A stretch of DNA of 64,000 nt from Mariniphaga sp963747515 (GTDB taxonomy: Bacteria; Bacteroidota; Bacteroidia; Bacteroidales; Prolixibacteraceae), in NCBI GenBank assembly GCA_963747515.1, contig CAVVFN010000003.1, positions 930,001 to 994,000 on the forward strand. Direction: 5' to 3'. Positions within the stretch are counted from its first letter, which is position 1. Every line of letters begins with the position of its first letter. The position numbers and the translations under genes were made by a program. A model generated the notes under the pieces. The model made no database searches. It saw only the letters and a program-made list of their open reading frames with translations, and was not told the origin of the DNA. Positions 18,926 to 28,212 of this stretch are shown here, piece by piece.

Positions 18926-19153
18926 GGTGCAGTGCCTGAACTTTATCCCAACCCGGCAAAAAACAGAATCTACATTGACACAAAAAACCAGTATGCAAAC
19001 TTAAAAGTATTTAACATTGCAGGAATTATTGTTTTAGAGAAAGATAATTTACAAACGGGATGGTTAAATATAAATTCTTATCCACCGGTGATTTACATTT
19101 TCAGATTAAGCGGAAGTTATCAAATAATTAATAAAAAAATTATTTTCAGATAA
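18926..19153 (+). pseudogene. Orphan T9SS type A sorting domain (gene remnant)
   Basis: After an in-frame TAA at 18923 the frame encodes ELYPNPAKNRIYID, LKVFNIAGIIVLEKD, and ends YIFRLSGSYQIINKKIIFR. That is a complete type IX secretion sorting domain of about 70 residues with no passenger protein. Only a GTG could start it and no signal peptide is present, so it is the surviving 3' end of a deleted secreted-protein gene. Confidence 0.7.
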
Positions 19154-19374
19154 ATTTAATCTTACCAGAGCTTAAGGTTTTCACTTGCTTTAACTTTTAA
19201 CGGGAATCATTATCTGCAAGACACATTTTGAAACAGAGCGCCTTACTCCCCTTGCAGCCTGGAAAGAGCGCACAGATTAGCTGGAAGATAACTTTTTCAG
19301 TTTCTCCTGCAATCTCAGTAATTACAAATGCTGAAACTTTTGTACATTTGAACGAAAAGAATAAAAAGCATTTT

Positions 19375-20358
19375 ATGAAACCCACAGAAATACGGGAAAT
19401 GGCAATGGCTTTTCAGAAAAGCAGAATTATTTTAACGGCCTTCGAACTGGATGTTTTCACAGTAATCAGTGATAAGAAAATGAGTGCAGAAGCGTTAGCA
19501 GCAGCTTTAAATCTCCATATAATGGCAACAGAACGCTTGCTTAATGCTTTGGTGGGATTAAACCTCCTGGTAAAGGTAGAAGGAGAATTCAGCAATACCA
19601 GAGACAGTTTGATGTTTCTTTCGAAAAGCAGTCCGTATTATCTGGCGGGTTTGGGGCATTCTAATCATTTGTGGGATACCTGGAGCCACTTAACCAATGT
19701 TGTAAAAACGGGTAAGGCGGCACATGGTGATGAAATCAATGAAAGGGGAAATGAGTGGCTGGAAGCCTTTATACATGCCATGCACGACAGGGGAAAGAAA
19801 CAGGCCCCTGCACAACTTGCCCATATTGATTTGCAGGAGGTTAATTCGGTTCTTGATATTGGCGGGGGTTCAGGGTGTTATTCCATGGAATTCCTAAACC
19901 GGAAACCGGAATTAAAAACAGTGGTCTTCGATTTGCCCAATGTAGTGCCTATATCAAAAAAAATTATTGAAAAGGAAGGATTTTCCGGGAAAATTGAATA
20001 CCATTCGGGAGATTATACCACCGATAAATTGCCCAAAGGATTCGATATGGTGTTTCTTTCGGCAATCATTCACAGTAATTCGTTTGAAACTAACCGGGAG
20101 CTGGTAATGAAATGTTTTGATGCACTCAATCCGAACGGTAAAATAATAATCCAGGACTGGATTATGAATGACTCCAAAACAGAACCGGTACAGGGTGCCG
20201 TTTTTTCCATTAACATGTTGGTTGGAACAGAAGAAGGCGATTGTTTTTCGGATAGCGAGATAAAAAACTGGCTCAGAGAAGCCGGATTTTCTGATTACAA
20301 AAAAGTTGAACTTGAATCGGGATTGGGGCAATTAACAGCCACAAAGGAAACCTTCTGA
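19375..20358 (+). CDS. SAM-dependent O-methyltransferase-like protein with winged-helix N-domain
   Basis: The start is placed at the ATG at 19375 (MKPTEIREMAMAF); the longer frame from 19228 adds 49 residues without family-like character. Residues 1-95 form the winged-helix dimerisation domain seen in plant-type and antibiotic O-methyltransferases. Residues ~155-300 carry the SAM-binding core: VLDIGGGSGCYS (motif I), VVFDLPNV (acidic loop) and GKIIIQDWIM near the C-terminal motif. The 327-residue length fits the family. Such enzymes methylate small hydroxylated or thiol substrates; the substrate cannot be told. It stands alone, with the orphan sorting domain before it and a convergent PUL gene after it. 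Confidence 0.82.
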   Translation: MKPTEIREMAMAFQKSRIILTAFELDVFTVISDKKMSAEALAAALNLHIMATERLLNALVGLNLLVKVEGEFSNTRDSLMFLSKSSPYYLAGLGHSNHLWDTWSHLTNVVKTGKAAHGDEINERGNEWLEAFIHAMHDRGKKQAPAQLAHIDLQEVNSVLDIGGGSGCYSMEFLNRKPELKTVVFDLPNVVPISKKIIEKEGFSGKIEYHSGDYTTDKLPKGFDMVFLSAIIHSNSFETNRELVMKCFDALNPNGKIIIQDWIMNDSKTEPVQGAVFSINMLVGTEEGDCFSDSEIKNWLREAGFSDYKKVELESGLGQLTATKETF

Positions 20359-20516
20359 ACAGCTGATAAAAATCAAAATACAATTAGGGTTAAAATCCCG
20401 GAATTTCTGTTGGCACTATAGAAACCTCAGATTAATAAAATCATTTTTCCGTGAGGGAATAATGCCTGCCATCCGGGATTTTGACCCAACACTAAGAAAT
20501 CAAATACCGTTCTGTT

Positions 20517-21743
20517 TCAGTTGTTTGCCAGGTTTTCAATAAAATCGGCATGTGATTTTCCTTTGTTTGAACTTTTTTTCCAGGGTTTCCAGACTTTACT
20601 GACCAGATCGAGATCGCCATCGCCATCCACATCACCGGTAATGATATCGTGGCCTCCTATTCCCATATCGAACAAAACCTGCTCTTCCCATCCATTTCCA
20701 ACATTGGTATAAACGAACCAGCGTGGCGAGTGCAGCAATGTATCTGCTTTCATCATATCTTCCTGATCGACGGTAATTATATCGAGAAAGCCATCCTGAT
20801 TAAAATCGGCAACCCGGAGCGCATGCAATGAGCATCTGCGGCCTTCGGCTGTTTGTGGTAAAAGGTTCATATTCCATTTTGTCCCATCTCCGTTTACATT
20901 TTCTATGATTCCAATTTTGCCATCAATATCATCGCAGGAACTAAATACAATATCGTTGTCGCCATCGTTGTCAATATCAACAATTTCGCTTCTTGTAGAT
21001 TTTCCCCACGGCAATTTCCCCTGAAAAAGTTCAGGATATTCAAGAGGGTGTTTTATCCATTCAGCTCCATTATTGCTGTTTTCAAACCATGAAATGGCCA
21101 TAAATATGTCTTTATCGCCATCACCATCCAAATCGCCAATTCCACCGGGAGAGAAACCGCCATGAACTGTTGGCCTGTAACTGGTATGAGCAGTGTCAAC
21201 AACCGTTTTTTGCCATTTTTCACCCGGAACAGGATTCACATTGTACCAAAAAAAACCAACATATTCGCCTGCAATAAGTACATCGGTTTTTCCGTCATCA
21301 TTAATATCGGTTGCAGCAATATCATGAATTTCACCCATATCCGAATCGTAAGAATACATGGTAAAATGATTATCGCCTTCATTTAAATACCACACTCCGG
21401 CACTAACCACATCCATTTTTCCATCGCCATTTACATCGAGGGGCACTGCTCCCAGACTTGTAAAAGGAACATCTCCGATTTTTTGAGTATCCCATGAACT
21501 TCCATTGTTCACCAGCAGATAAAGGCCATTGGGTTTCGATCCGACAGTCATATCCAAATCGCCGTCGTTATCATAATCGGCAAGAGTTTGAACTCCTGTC
21601 ACTTCAATGGTAGGCAGGTCGTTATTAATGTAATGATGTTTAAATGAAAACTGAGGCTGCGTATCTTTTTGGTTACAGGAAAACTGCAGCACTACAAGAA
21701 ATACCAGCACGATTTTGATAAAAATACCTGACTTTTTTTTCAT
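20517..21743 (-). CDS. FG-GAP/VCBS repeat lipoprotein
   Basis: The signal peptide ends at a lipobox (LQFSC). The mature part contains six or seven FG-GAP/VCBS repeats with the calcium-binding pattern D-x-D-x-D-G-D-x-D (YDNDGDLDM, DVNGDGKMDV, DLDGDGDKDI, DIDNDGDNDI, DVDGDGDLDL). These build a seven-bladed beta-propeller. It is the last gene of the PUL in the direction of transcription, 18 bases after the GH28 gene. A surface role in binding glycan or partner proteins is likely; a catalytic role is not excluded because related propellers occur in some glycan lyases. Confidence 0.82.
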   Translation of the reverse strand: MKKKSGIFIKIVLVFLVVLQFSCNQKDTQPQFSFKHHYINNDLPTIEVTGVQTLADYDNDGDLDMTVGSKPNGLYLLVNNGSSWDTQKIGDVPFTSLGAVPLDVNGDGKMDVVSAGVWYLNEGDNHFTMYSYDSDMGEIHDIAATDINDDGKTDVLIAGEYVGFFWYNVNPVPGEKWQKTVVDTAHTSYRPTVHGGFSPGGIGDLDGDGDKDIFMAISWFENSNNGAEWIKHPLEYPELFQGKLPWGKSTRSEIVDIDNDGDNDIVFSSCDDIDGKIGIIENVNGDGTKWNMNLLPQTAEGRRCSLHALRVADFNQDGFLDIITVDQEDMMKADTLLHSPRWFVYTNVGNGWEEQVLFDMGIGGHDIITGDVDGDGDLDLVSKVWKPWKKSSNKGKSHADFIENLANN

Positions 21744-21761
21744 TTTTTTAATGTTTTTATA

Positions 21762-23360
21762 TTATTTCGGAAGTCTGTTTCCGGTTTCAAAGAATGAACT
21801 GTTTTCTGTTCTGCCTGCTTTGTATAGTTCCCGGGCACGACTGAATTCATTGCCTATAACCGATACACTTTCTGAATTTTCAACTTCAAGAACAGTACCA
21901 GTTCCTTCGGGTGCCACGCAATTGTGAATAAATCCACCATCAACATTTTTAAAAGAGATTGCCGGAGCATTTGAATTTAATGATTGACGGCCTTTAAACC
22001 CATCAACATCAACATTTTTAGCAGACCAGCAACGGAGTGCACTTCCAAATCGTTGGTCCTCCGATACCGGCCAGGAGATTTGGATGTTTTGAAGTTTAAG
22101 ATTATCAACATACCGGCAAAAAATATCGTAGGGTGCTACAAAATGACCAAATACAGTAAATGGATCCGAAGGATTATCATGTTCATTAGTATATCGTCCA
22201 CCCGATATCTTTATTCGGATATTTTCCAGGGTCAACCCATCAATATGCTTTTCCCTTGCTCCCGTTATAAATATTCCGCCTGCAGCAGAAATGGTCATAT
22301 TTGATATCAGCACATTTTTTATCATCCCAAAGGGAGTATCTTCATTCCTGCGGTGAGACCAAATGTATATTCCCTGTCCATCCAATTGTTTGGGATGCGT
22401 AGAATGAACTGCAATATTTTTAACAACTACCCCGTCAATGAGTCCTCCATCTCTCATTATCAATCCAAATCCACTACCTGAATCGAAAACTGTACAATTT
22501 GAAAATGTAATGTTCCGGAACTCTCCATGGGTTTCCGTTCCGATTTTCAGTCCGGTTTGAGAAGTTTGCAGTACGCAATTAGTTACAACAATATTGCTGC
22601 ATATTTTTGTTTGCGATTTTTCAGTGATTTTCAATACGATGCAATCATCGCCACAAAGCAGGCAACAATTGGAAATAAAAACATTGGAGCATCCATCAGG
22701 ATTTATTCCATCGGTATTGGGACCATCATCCTCATAAATCCCATTTAAAATTGATATTCCGGTTATGGTAACCCTGTCACAATCGATAGGATGAATGGTC
22801 CATGCCGGACTGTTCTTTATGGTAAAGTTATGAAGACTTAAATTTTGGCATTGAATAAAAAGGAACAGGCGATTTGGTCTCCATGAACGCACTGCCCATT
22901 TTTCCTCCCCGTTGTTCATGCGCTTCTCCCAAAATGACTTACCATTACCATCAATTACTCCAGTTCCCGTAATACTCACGTTCTTTGCATTTTCGGCATA
23001 CACAAGGCAGCCATTCCGGTAATCAACTTCATTGATACTTCCCCATATTGTTGCTCCAGGAGAAAGATACAGGTTTACATTGTCCTTCAGCTGAAATGTT
23101 CCTGAAAGAAAATTTCCAGCAGGAAAAAGAATAGTTCCGCCTCCTCTTTTACTGACTTTATTTATTAATTTTTGAAAAGATTCAGTATTTAAAGTAACAC
23201 CATCTCCAACAAGATTATGATTGATTACGTTATACACTGGTATTCCGGTGTGGGATAAAGACTGATCCTCGCCTGAGCCCTTAACAACAGGCAGATGAGG
23301 ATATGCTTCTATGGGTTCCGTTCTTTCCCTGCTCATTTTATTCTTTTGTAATAACTTCAT
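21762..23360 (-). CDS. GH28-family glycosidase, without signal peptide
   Basis: The first ATG is 23360 (the longer frame begins with TTG). The protein is a right-handed beta-helix with GH28 landmarks: GDGVTLNTESF near the N-terminus, SPAWTIHPIDC, NTDGINPDG and CGDDCIVLK, which supply the catalytic aspartates. The usual G-H-G motif is replaced by TGLKIGTE. Unlike the related copy at 44341-45978, it has no hydrophobic leader; the start MKLLQKNKMSRERTEP resembles a Tat leader that has lost its core. Family members hydrolyse galacturonic-acid linkages of pectin. The gene follows the beta-helix gene at 23403 by 42 bases. If it is really unsecreted it would act on imported oligosaccharides. Confidence 0.8.
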   Translation of the reverse strand: MKLLQKNKMSRERTEPIEAYPHLPVVKGSGEDQSLSHTGIPVYNVINHNLVGDGVTLNTESFQKLINKVSKRGGGTILFPAGNFLSGTFQLKDNVNLYLSPGATIWGSINEVDYRNGCLVYAENAKNVSITGTGVIDGNGKSFWEKRMNNGEEKWAVRSWRPNRLFLFIQCQNLSLHNFTIKNSPAWTIHPIDCDRVTITGISILNGIYEDDGPNTDGINPDGCSNVFISNCCLLCGDDCIVLKITEKSQTKICSNIVVTNCVLQTSQTGLKIGTETHGEFRNITFSNCTVFDSGSGFGLIMRDGGLIDGVVVKNIAVHSTHPKQLDGQGIYIWSHRRNEDTPFGMIKNVLISNMTISAAGGIFITGAREKHIDGLTLENIRIKISGGRYTNEHDNPSDPFTVFGHFVAPYDIFCRYVDNLKLQNIQISWPVSEDQRFGSALRCWSAKNVDVDGFKGRQSLNSNAPAISFKNVDGGFIHNCVAPEGTGTVLEVENSESVSVIGNEFSRARELYKAGRTENSSFFETGNRLPK

Positions 23361-23402
23361 GGATTGTTTCAACCTTTATTCTCGAAATTCTGTCGATGAT
23401 CT

Positions 23403-25799
23403 TTATTTAAACAAAAGTTTTCCGGCATTATCCACCTGCCAACTTTCTCCAAGTGTACCTTCCCAGCAGTGCCATTTATTGTACTCATTTACAAAAGAAC
23501 ACATGTTAAAAGCTACTTCCATTCCTTTTGAAGGTTTCAATCCGAGAACATCCAGGGGAATGGCCCACTCTCCTAACCATCCTTTACTTTCCCTGACCGT
23601 TGAAACATACTTTACTTTTTCACCTAATTTTTCAGCAGCCGCTGCAGATATTCCCCCATCCTCATTACATTGAATTGTACCATCAGGAAAAGATCGGATA
23701 ATAAAAGTTACAGGATTTTCATTTTCAAATCCGGCAACAGATATTTCCACCCCATCATCTTTCCCCCATGTATCTCCAAATGAAATGTTGCCATTATCGA
23801 ACATTGAAATAACCCCTCCTATGTAAAGATATTTATCATCCCACGCATACTTCATCATAACAGGAGCACCGGTATATCTTTGTCTGGAGAGTTCCCTGTC
23901 GAGACGGAAATATTTACCGGGCCATTCATCCAGAGCCATCACCCCATCAATTGAGGGGGCCAGACCGGAATGTTCAGCCTCTATACTCCACTTTTTTTTC
24001 TCCGGTGTGGGAACATAAGGCATTTCAAAATCAACAACATAAGCTCTTGAATCCTTTTGTTCCTTTTGTCCATTACTTATAATTTTATTGTCTTTCCAGC
24101 TGTCAACAGCATTCGATGATTTGACAATAACCTTTCCTGGAGTAATGATGGTATTACCTTCAAAAGAAATTTGGGCAGATGACTGAAAACTTAATGTCAG
24201 ATCGTATTCATGTATAAACAGATTGTCACGAAAGACTGAATTTCTGGAAATATGACTAAGCACCGGCCGGGAAATTCCAATAGAAACATTTTTCTCTATC
24301 AAACAATTATTTGCCCCTTCATCAATATAAAATGCACTGGCTCCAAAACCCTCACCTGCTCCGGCAATATCTCTTACAACATTTCCCCTCATTGTAATTT
24401 TTGTTCCTCTGCTTGAATAAATTGCTGCTCCATCATGAACCTCCGTCATAACACGATAAATTAAATTCTCTTCTGCTAATATTTCTCTTCTGCCTATAAT
24501 CATGCCCGAATAAGGAGCATCATGTATCTCGTTCCGGTAAATCTTAATACCCGATCCGCTTGCTCCCATTGCAGCAGAACTGGGATAATAAAGTCCTGCA
24601 TTATGAATGTGATTTTGTGCAAACAACAAATCATTCCCCCTGATATTTAAACAGGCAGCTCCAGTGTTAAATATATGGCAACCTTCAATATCAACATCAA
24701 TCATTCCTGAACCGGAAATTCCCATTCCGCCTACATTTGATATTTCGAGATTTTCGAATGTACATTGTTCAATATTTGATACCGATAATGCGCCATCAAA
24801 ATCACGTCCACCAAATCCAGCCGATTTAAGAGGTATGGTAGTAGCCTGAAGAGACACTCCACGGACAGTAATATTTCTGGCTTTATTTTGTTCACTACCT
24901 TCAATACGGATTACATGTTCCATTCTGGGTGCGATAACCTTGGCATTTGCCATATCTTCCACTTCCAGAGGCCAGTATACCAGCCGGCCTTTGCTCCGGT
25001 CAAGATACCACCGTCCAGGTTTGGTCATCCCTTCACGTGTATTAAAAACTACATATTTCTTTATGCCATAAGCACCAGGAGGTTCAACAGTGGGTGAAGA
25101 AAAAATTAATTCCTTCCGTTGAATATCGTTTTTTTTCACCCCGACAAACGATTCCTTCCACATATGATAAATCCGGATCTCTGCATTTTTCACATCAAAA
25201 GATTCAGGAATATCTTTTGGATCATAAGCCATTACGAGCCTATCCTCCAAAGTAGGTTGTCGTTCCCAGTATCCGGCGACTGCAGGAAGTACCCTTACAT
25301 CCCAACTCTGCCGATGTGTTAACGTGCCGGTTTCCGGCACCCGTGCCCTTACCGGCAGATTCCCGTTTACGACTAAAGCACGGAAATCCCATTCGCCTTT
25401 CTTAACTTCCGGCAAGTCTACATACCAAAATTTATCACCGTCAGGTTTCCATCCAGTAATGAGAGTTCCGCCAAAAAGGACAACTGCACCACTCGTATCG
25501 GCTTCAATTGTTAATCCATTATCCCTTTCATCCAGTTCGATAGCCTTTGACAGATAATAATTGCCCGGCATTATAAGAATCCTGTTATTTCCGGATCCAG
25601 AAGATCGGGCAGCATCACGGGCAGCTTCTATAGTTGCCTTAGGCAGGGAACGTGTACCCGGATTATTATCTGATCCATCAGTAGATACTACAAAAGTTTT
25701 CTCTCCGGATTCTTTTCCATAAATGAAACTGCCTGCTCCCAAAAAGAGAATAGCAAGAAAAATAAATTTGATATTTATATAAATCTTTTTGATTCGCAT
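23403..25799 (-). CDS. Right-handed beta-helix protein with C-terminal CBM9-like domain (GH141-like)
   Basis: The ATG at 25799 gives a clean signal peptide (IKFIFLAILFLGAGSFIYG); the longer frame starts at a TTG. Residues ~35-560 match the plan of GH141-like proteins: VSTDGSDNNPGT at the start, a beta-sandwich insertion (GRWYLDRSKGRLVYWP), then many beta-helix rungs (IEGCHIFNTGAACLNIRG, IYRNEIHDAPYSGMIIG). The last ~190 residues resemble a family 9 carbohydrate-binding or DOMON-like domain (PSIDGVMALDEWPG, YAWDDKYLYIGG, GWLGEWAIPLDVLG). GH141 includes fucosidases and xylanases, so activity cannot be assigned. It differs from the three other GH141-like genes here by the added binding domain and the non-lipoprotein leader. 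Confidence 0.75.
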   Translation of the reverse strand: MRIKKIYINIKFIFLAILFLGAGSFIYGKESGEKTFVVSTDGSDNNPGTRSLPKATIEAARDAARSSGSGNNRILIMPGNYYLSKAIELDERDNGLTIEADTSGAVVLFGGTLITGWKPDGDKFWYVDLPEVKKGEWDFRALVVNGNLPVRARVPETGTLTHRQSWDVRVLPAVAGYWERQPTLEDRLVMAYDPKDIPESFDVKNAEIRIYHMWKESFVGVKKNDIQRKELIFSSPTVEPPGAYGIKKYVVFNTREGMTKPGRWYLDRSKGRLVYWPLEVEDMANAKVIAPRMEHVIRIEGSEQNKARNITVRGVSLQATTIPLKSAGFGGRDFDGALSVSNIEQCTFENLEISNVGGMGISGSGMIDVDIEGCHIFNTGAACLNIRGNDLLFAQNHIHNAGLYYPSSAAMGASGSGIKIYRNEIHDAPYSGMIIGRREILAEENLIYRVMTEVHDGAAIYSSRGTKITMRGNVVRDIAGAGEGFGASAFYIDEGANNCLIEKNVSIGISRPVLSHISRNSVFRDNLFIHEYDLTLSFQSSAQISFEGNTIITPGKVIVKSSNAVDSWKDNKIISNGQKEQKDSRAYVVDFEMPYVPTPEKKKWSIEAEHSGLAPSIDGVMALDEWPGKYFRLDRELSRQRYTGAPVMMKYAWDDKYLYIGGVISMFDNGNISFGDTWGKDDGVEISVAGFENENPVTFIIRSFPDGTIQCNEDGGISAAAAEKLGEKVKYVSTVRESKGWLGEWAIPLDVLGLKPSKGMEVAFNMCSFVNEYNKWHCWEGTLGESWQVDNAGKLLFK

Positions 25800-25861
25800 T
25801 TTGTTTCTATTTAATTCATTCGTTTTATTCAAATCACATCAGTGTTCTTTAACCGAATGCA

Positions 25862-28123
25862 TTACATGATTTTATACTTTCCATTTTTAAGCAAACCCAC
25901 TTTTTCTATATCAATTTGTTTTATTCCGAGATTAAATGCCGGAGAATTACTTTTGAGTTTGAATCCTGCCTCATCAAATCCTTCAAAGAGAGGGTCAGCA
26001 ACCTCAGAGTCTGTATCCAATCCATTGGCTCTTAATTCCTCCAGCTTCTTCTTATTATTGGGATCCGCACCAGCATCATAATATAGATTTTTCCCTGCCA
26101 AAATATCGCTGTAACTGGTCAAATGGGCCAGGGGATAATAAATAGATACACCAAAAAAAGGTTCTGTTTCTCCCTCCGACTGATAGCAAATATTGTTTTC
26201 AATTACAGTCCCTTTAATCTCCGGTCCAACTGGAGAAACATTAATAAAATACTGTTTAGGATAATTTAAACCATGAAACCATTGTGCCCACTGCCAATTA
26301 ATAATGTAATTATTGGTAACAATACATGGATGTTTTATTTTTATTCCCTCATTGGTAAATTTATAAATTATATTTTCAGTTATCGTCACATCCTTTGCCT
26401 GGTCGTCAGCCCTGATTATTCCATGAAGAAATACATCTGTATTGTCGTGAAGGTAATTATTACGCGCTGCATTTCCCAATCCAGTTCCTGAAAAATAAAT
26501 TCCATTTCCATCATCAAGTGTCCTGTCAACATGATGAATTTCGTTATATTCAATCATATTATCACTTGCAAAAAGATATTTTTCAATTATCTCATCCCAT
26601 TTATCAGCATAAGGTTCAAACCGATACCAGTCATCACGATTAACATCAAATATATTTCCGATATTATTGTGATTAACTGTGCCCGAAAGTTCTCTTCTGC
26701 CTTTCATACGAGGATTCATAAATTGCGGTCGCGGTCCGCTTATAACAATTCCTGTATAAGGTGTATTGTAAATCAGGTTATGAGCAATTTGGTTACCACC
26801 GCTTTGCCAGATAAAAATACCCGGTGAATGCCAGTACGATTGCCCAATATCATGAATTTCGTTATTAATAATCAAATTATTTTTGTTGACATTTTCTCCC
26901 CCGGGACCATATCCAACAAATAAAACGCTGGTTCCTCCAAGATTAGAAAAGGAATTATTTACAACCTTATTTTTTTGGCTAAAAAAGTCGAAACGAATTC
27001 CCCCTCCACCACTATTGGTGAAAGTGCATCCATCAACAACACAATTTTCTGAATCGATAAACCTTACCAATGCATCCGATTTGTCGTAAAGTGCCCAATC
27101 ATGCTGAATTCCAATATCACCATTCTTCCATGTATTCCTGTTGCCGCCAATAAAAGTAATCCCGTGGAATTCAATATTCTGCATTATCCTATCCCTTTTC
27201 TGATCACCTTCAACCCTGATAATTTCATTTAACAAGGGATAATAAACATTTCCCGGCTCCTTCTCTTTTGGCCAGTAATAAATTTTTCCTTCCGAAGTAT
27301 TAATCACCCATTCACCCGGTTCATCTAAAAAATCTATAGCATTTTGCACCCAAAGATTGTATTGTTTTTCATACCAGAAGCCTTTCAGCCTGGATACCCT
27401 GTATGTTGCCGGTATAGTTGTATAAGCTATGCTGTCATCCAGATTTATTGATTTAATTGGAAGGATGTTCATTAACCAGCCTTCATGGGGGCGAACAACT
27501 GCTTCAATATCCTGAAGATTTTCCCATTTCCTGAATTGCTGCCCTGGAAAAATAAAAAAACTCAACTGATCAACACTGGGAGGTGTGTCTAAATTTTTAA
27601 AGGTATCTTCATTTTCTGCAGTGTGTAATCCTGTAGAAACAGCATTTACCAATGGACCTGAATCATTGAAAAGAAAACGTACTGGTCCGCTTATATCCTT
27701 TTCAGGAATATCTGTCACCCACACTTTCCCAAATGCATTCTCGGGTAAAAAAGGCATAGGGGTTTCAACTTTTTGCCAACCGGATAACTTCATTCCGGCA
27801 TTAAAAACCGGTTTTTCATCTTCAAATGCAGAAAAAATTATTTTTACATTTCCACTGCTAAATTCCTCTTGATTAATTAATGCAGGTTCATTAAAGAAAT
27901 AAGTTCCTCCTCTAAAATAAATTTTAAATTCCTTATTTTCAGATCCTTTGGAAATTGCATTTTGTATTTCTTCTTTGGCTCTTTCAAAGTTGGCAAATGG
28001 TTTTCTTATCGTTCCTGAATTATCATTACTTCCTGATGGAGATACGTAAAATATTGAATTATCCTGGGCACAGGAACCTAAAAACAAGAGCAATAAGAAC
28101 ATCATTAAATTCTCAAGCTTCAT
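25862..28123 (-). CDS. GH141-like beta-helix lipoprotein
   Basis: The ATG at 28123 gives a short lipoprotein signal (MKLENLMMFLLLLFLGSC); the ATG at 28147 is an alternative. The mature protein begins FYVSPSGSNDNSGTIRKPF, carries FRGGTYFF, the insertion segment PGEWVINTSEGKIYYWP, and then beta-helix rungs including NNEIHDIGQSYWHSPGIFIW and TGIVISGPRPQF. It is one of three close paralogues (with 37653 and 45988). The fold and segment order match GH141-like enzymes. It sits between the beta-helix/CBM9-like gene and a GH29 fucosidase and is probably anchored on the cell surface or in the periplasm. Confidence 0.78.
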   Translation of the reverse strand: MKLENLMMFLLLLFLGSCAQDNSIFYVSPSGSNDNSGTIRKPFANFERAKEEIQNAISKGSENKEFKIYFRGGTYFFNEPALINQEEFSSGNVKIIFSAFEDEKPVFNAGMKLSGWQKVETPMPFLPENAFGKVWVTDIPEKDISGPVRFLFNDSGPLVNAVSTGLHTAENEDTFKNLDTPPSVDQLSFFIFPGQQFRKWENLQDIEAVVRPHEGWLMNILPIKSINLDDSIAYTTIPATYRVSRLKGFWYEKQYNLWVQNAIDFLDEPGEWVINTSEGKIYYWPKEKEPGNVYYPLLNEIIRVEGDQKRDRIMQNIEFHGITFIGGNRNTWKNGDIGIQHDWALYDKSDALVRFIDSENCVVDGCTFTNSGGGGIRFDFFSQKNKVVNNSFSNLGGTSVLFVGYGPGGENVNKNNLIINNEIHDIGQSYWHSPGIFIWQSGGNQIAHNLIYNTPYTGIVISGPRPQFMNPRMKGRRELSGTVNHNNIGNIFDVNRDDWYRFEPYADKWDEIIEKYLFASDNMIEYNEIHHVDRTLDDGNGIYFSGTGLGNAARNNYLHDNTDVFLHGIIRADDQAKDVTITENIIYKFTNEGIKIKHPCIVTNNYIINWQWAQWFHGLNYPKQYFINVSPVGPEIKGTVIENNICYQSEGETEPFFGVSIYYPLAHLTSYSDILAGKNLYYDAGADPNNKKKLEELRANGLDTDSEVADPLFEGFDEAGFKLKSNSPAFNLGIKQIDIEKVGLLKNGKYKIM

Positions 28124-28212
28124 CCTGATTTCTTTATTAGTTCTCATCTTTTTCAAAAATTATCGACTATTTATTCAAATATTTAAAATTTATTTTCCTG
28201 TTTTGGAACATC

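Noticed and set aside
19228..19374. N-terminal extension of the methyltransferase
   Set aside because: The 49 added residues are unlike the family N-terminus, which begins well at the ATG at 19375.
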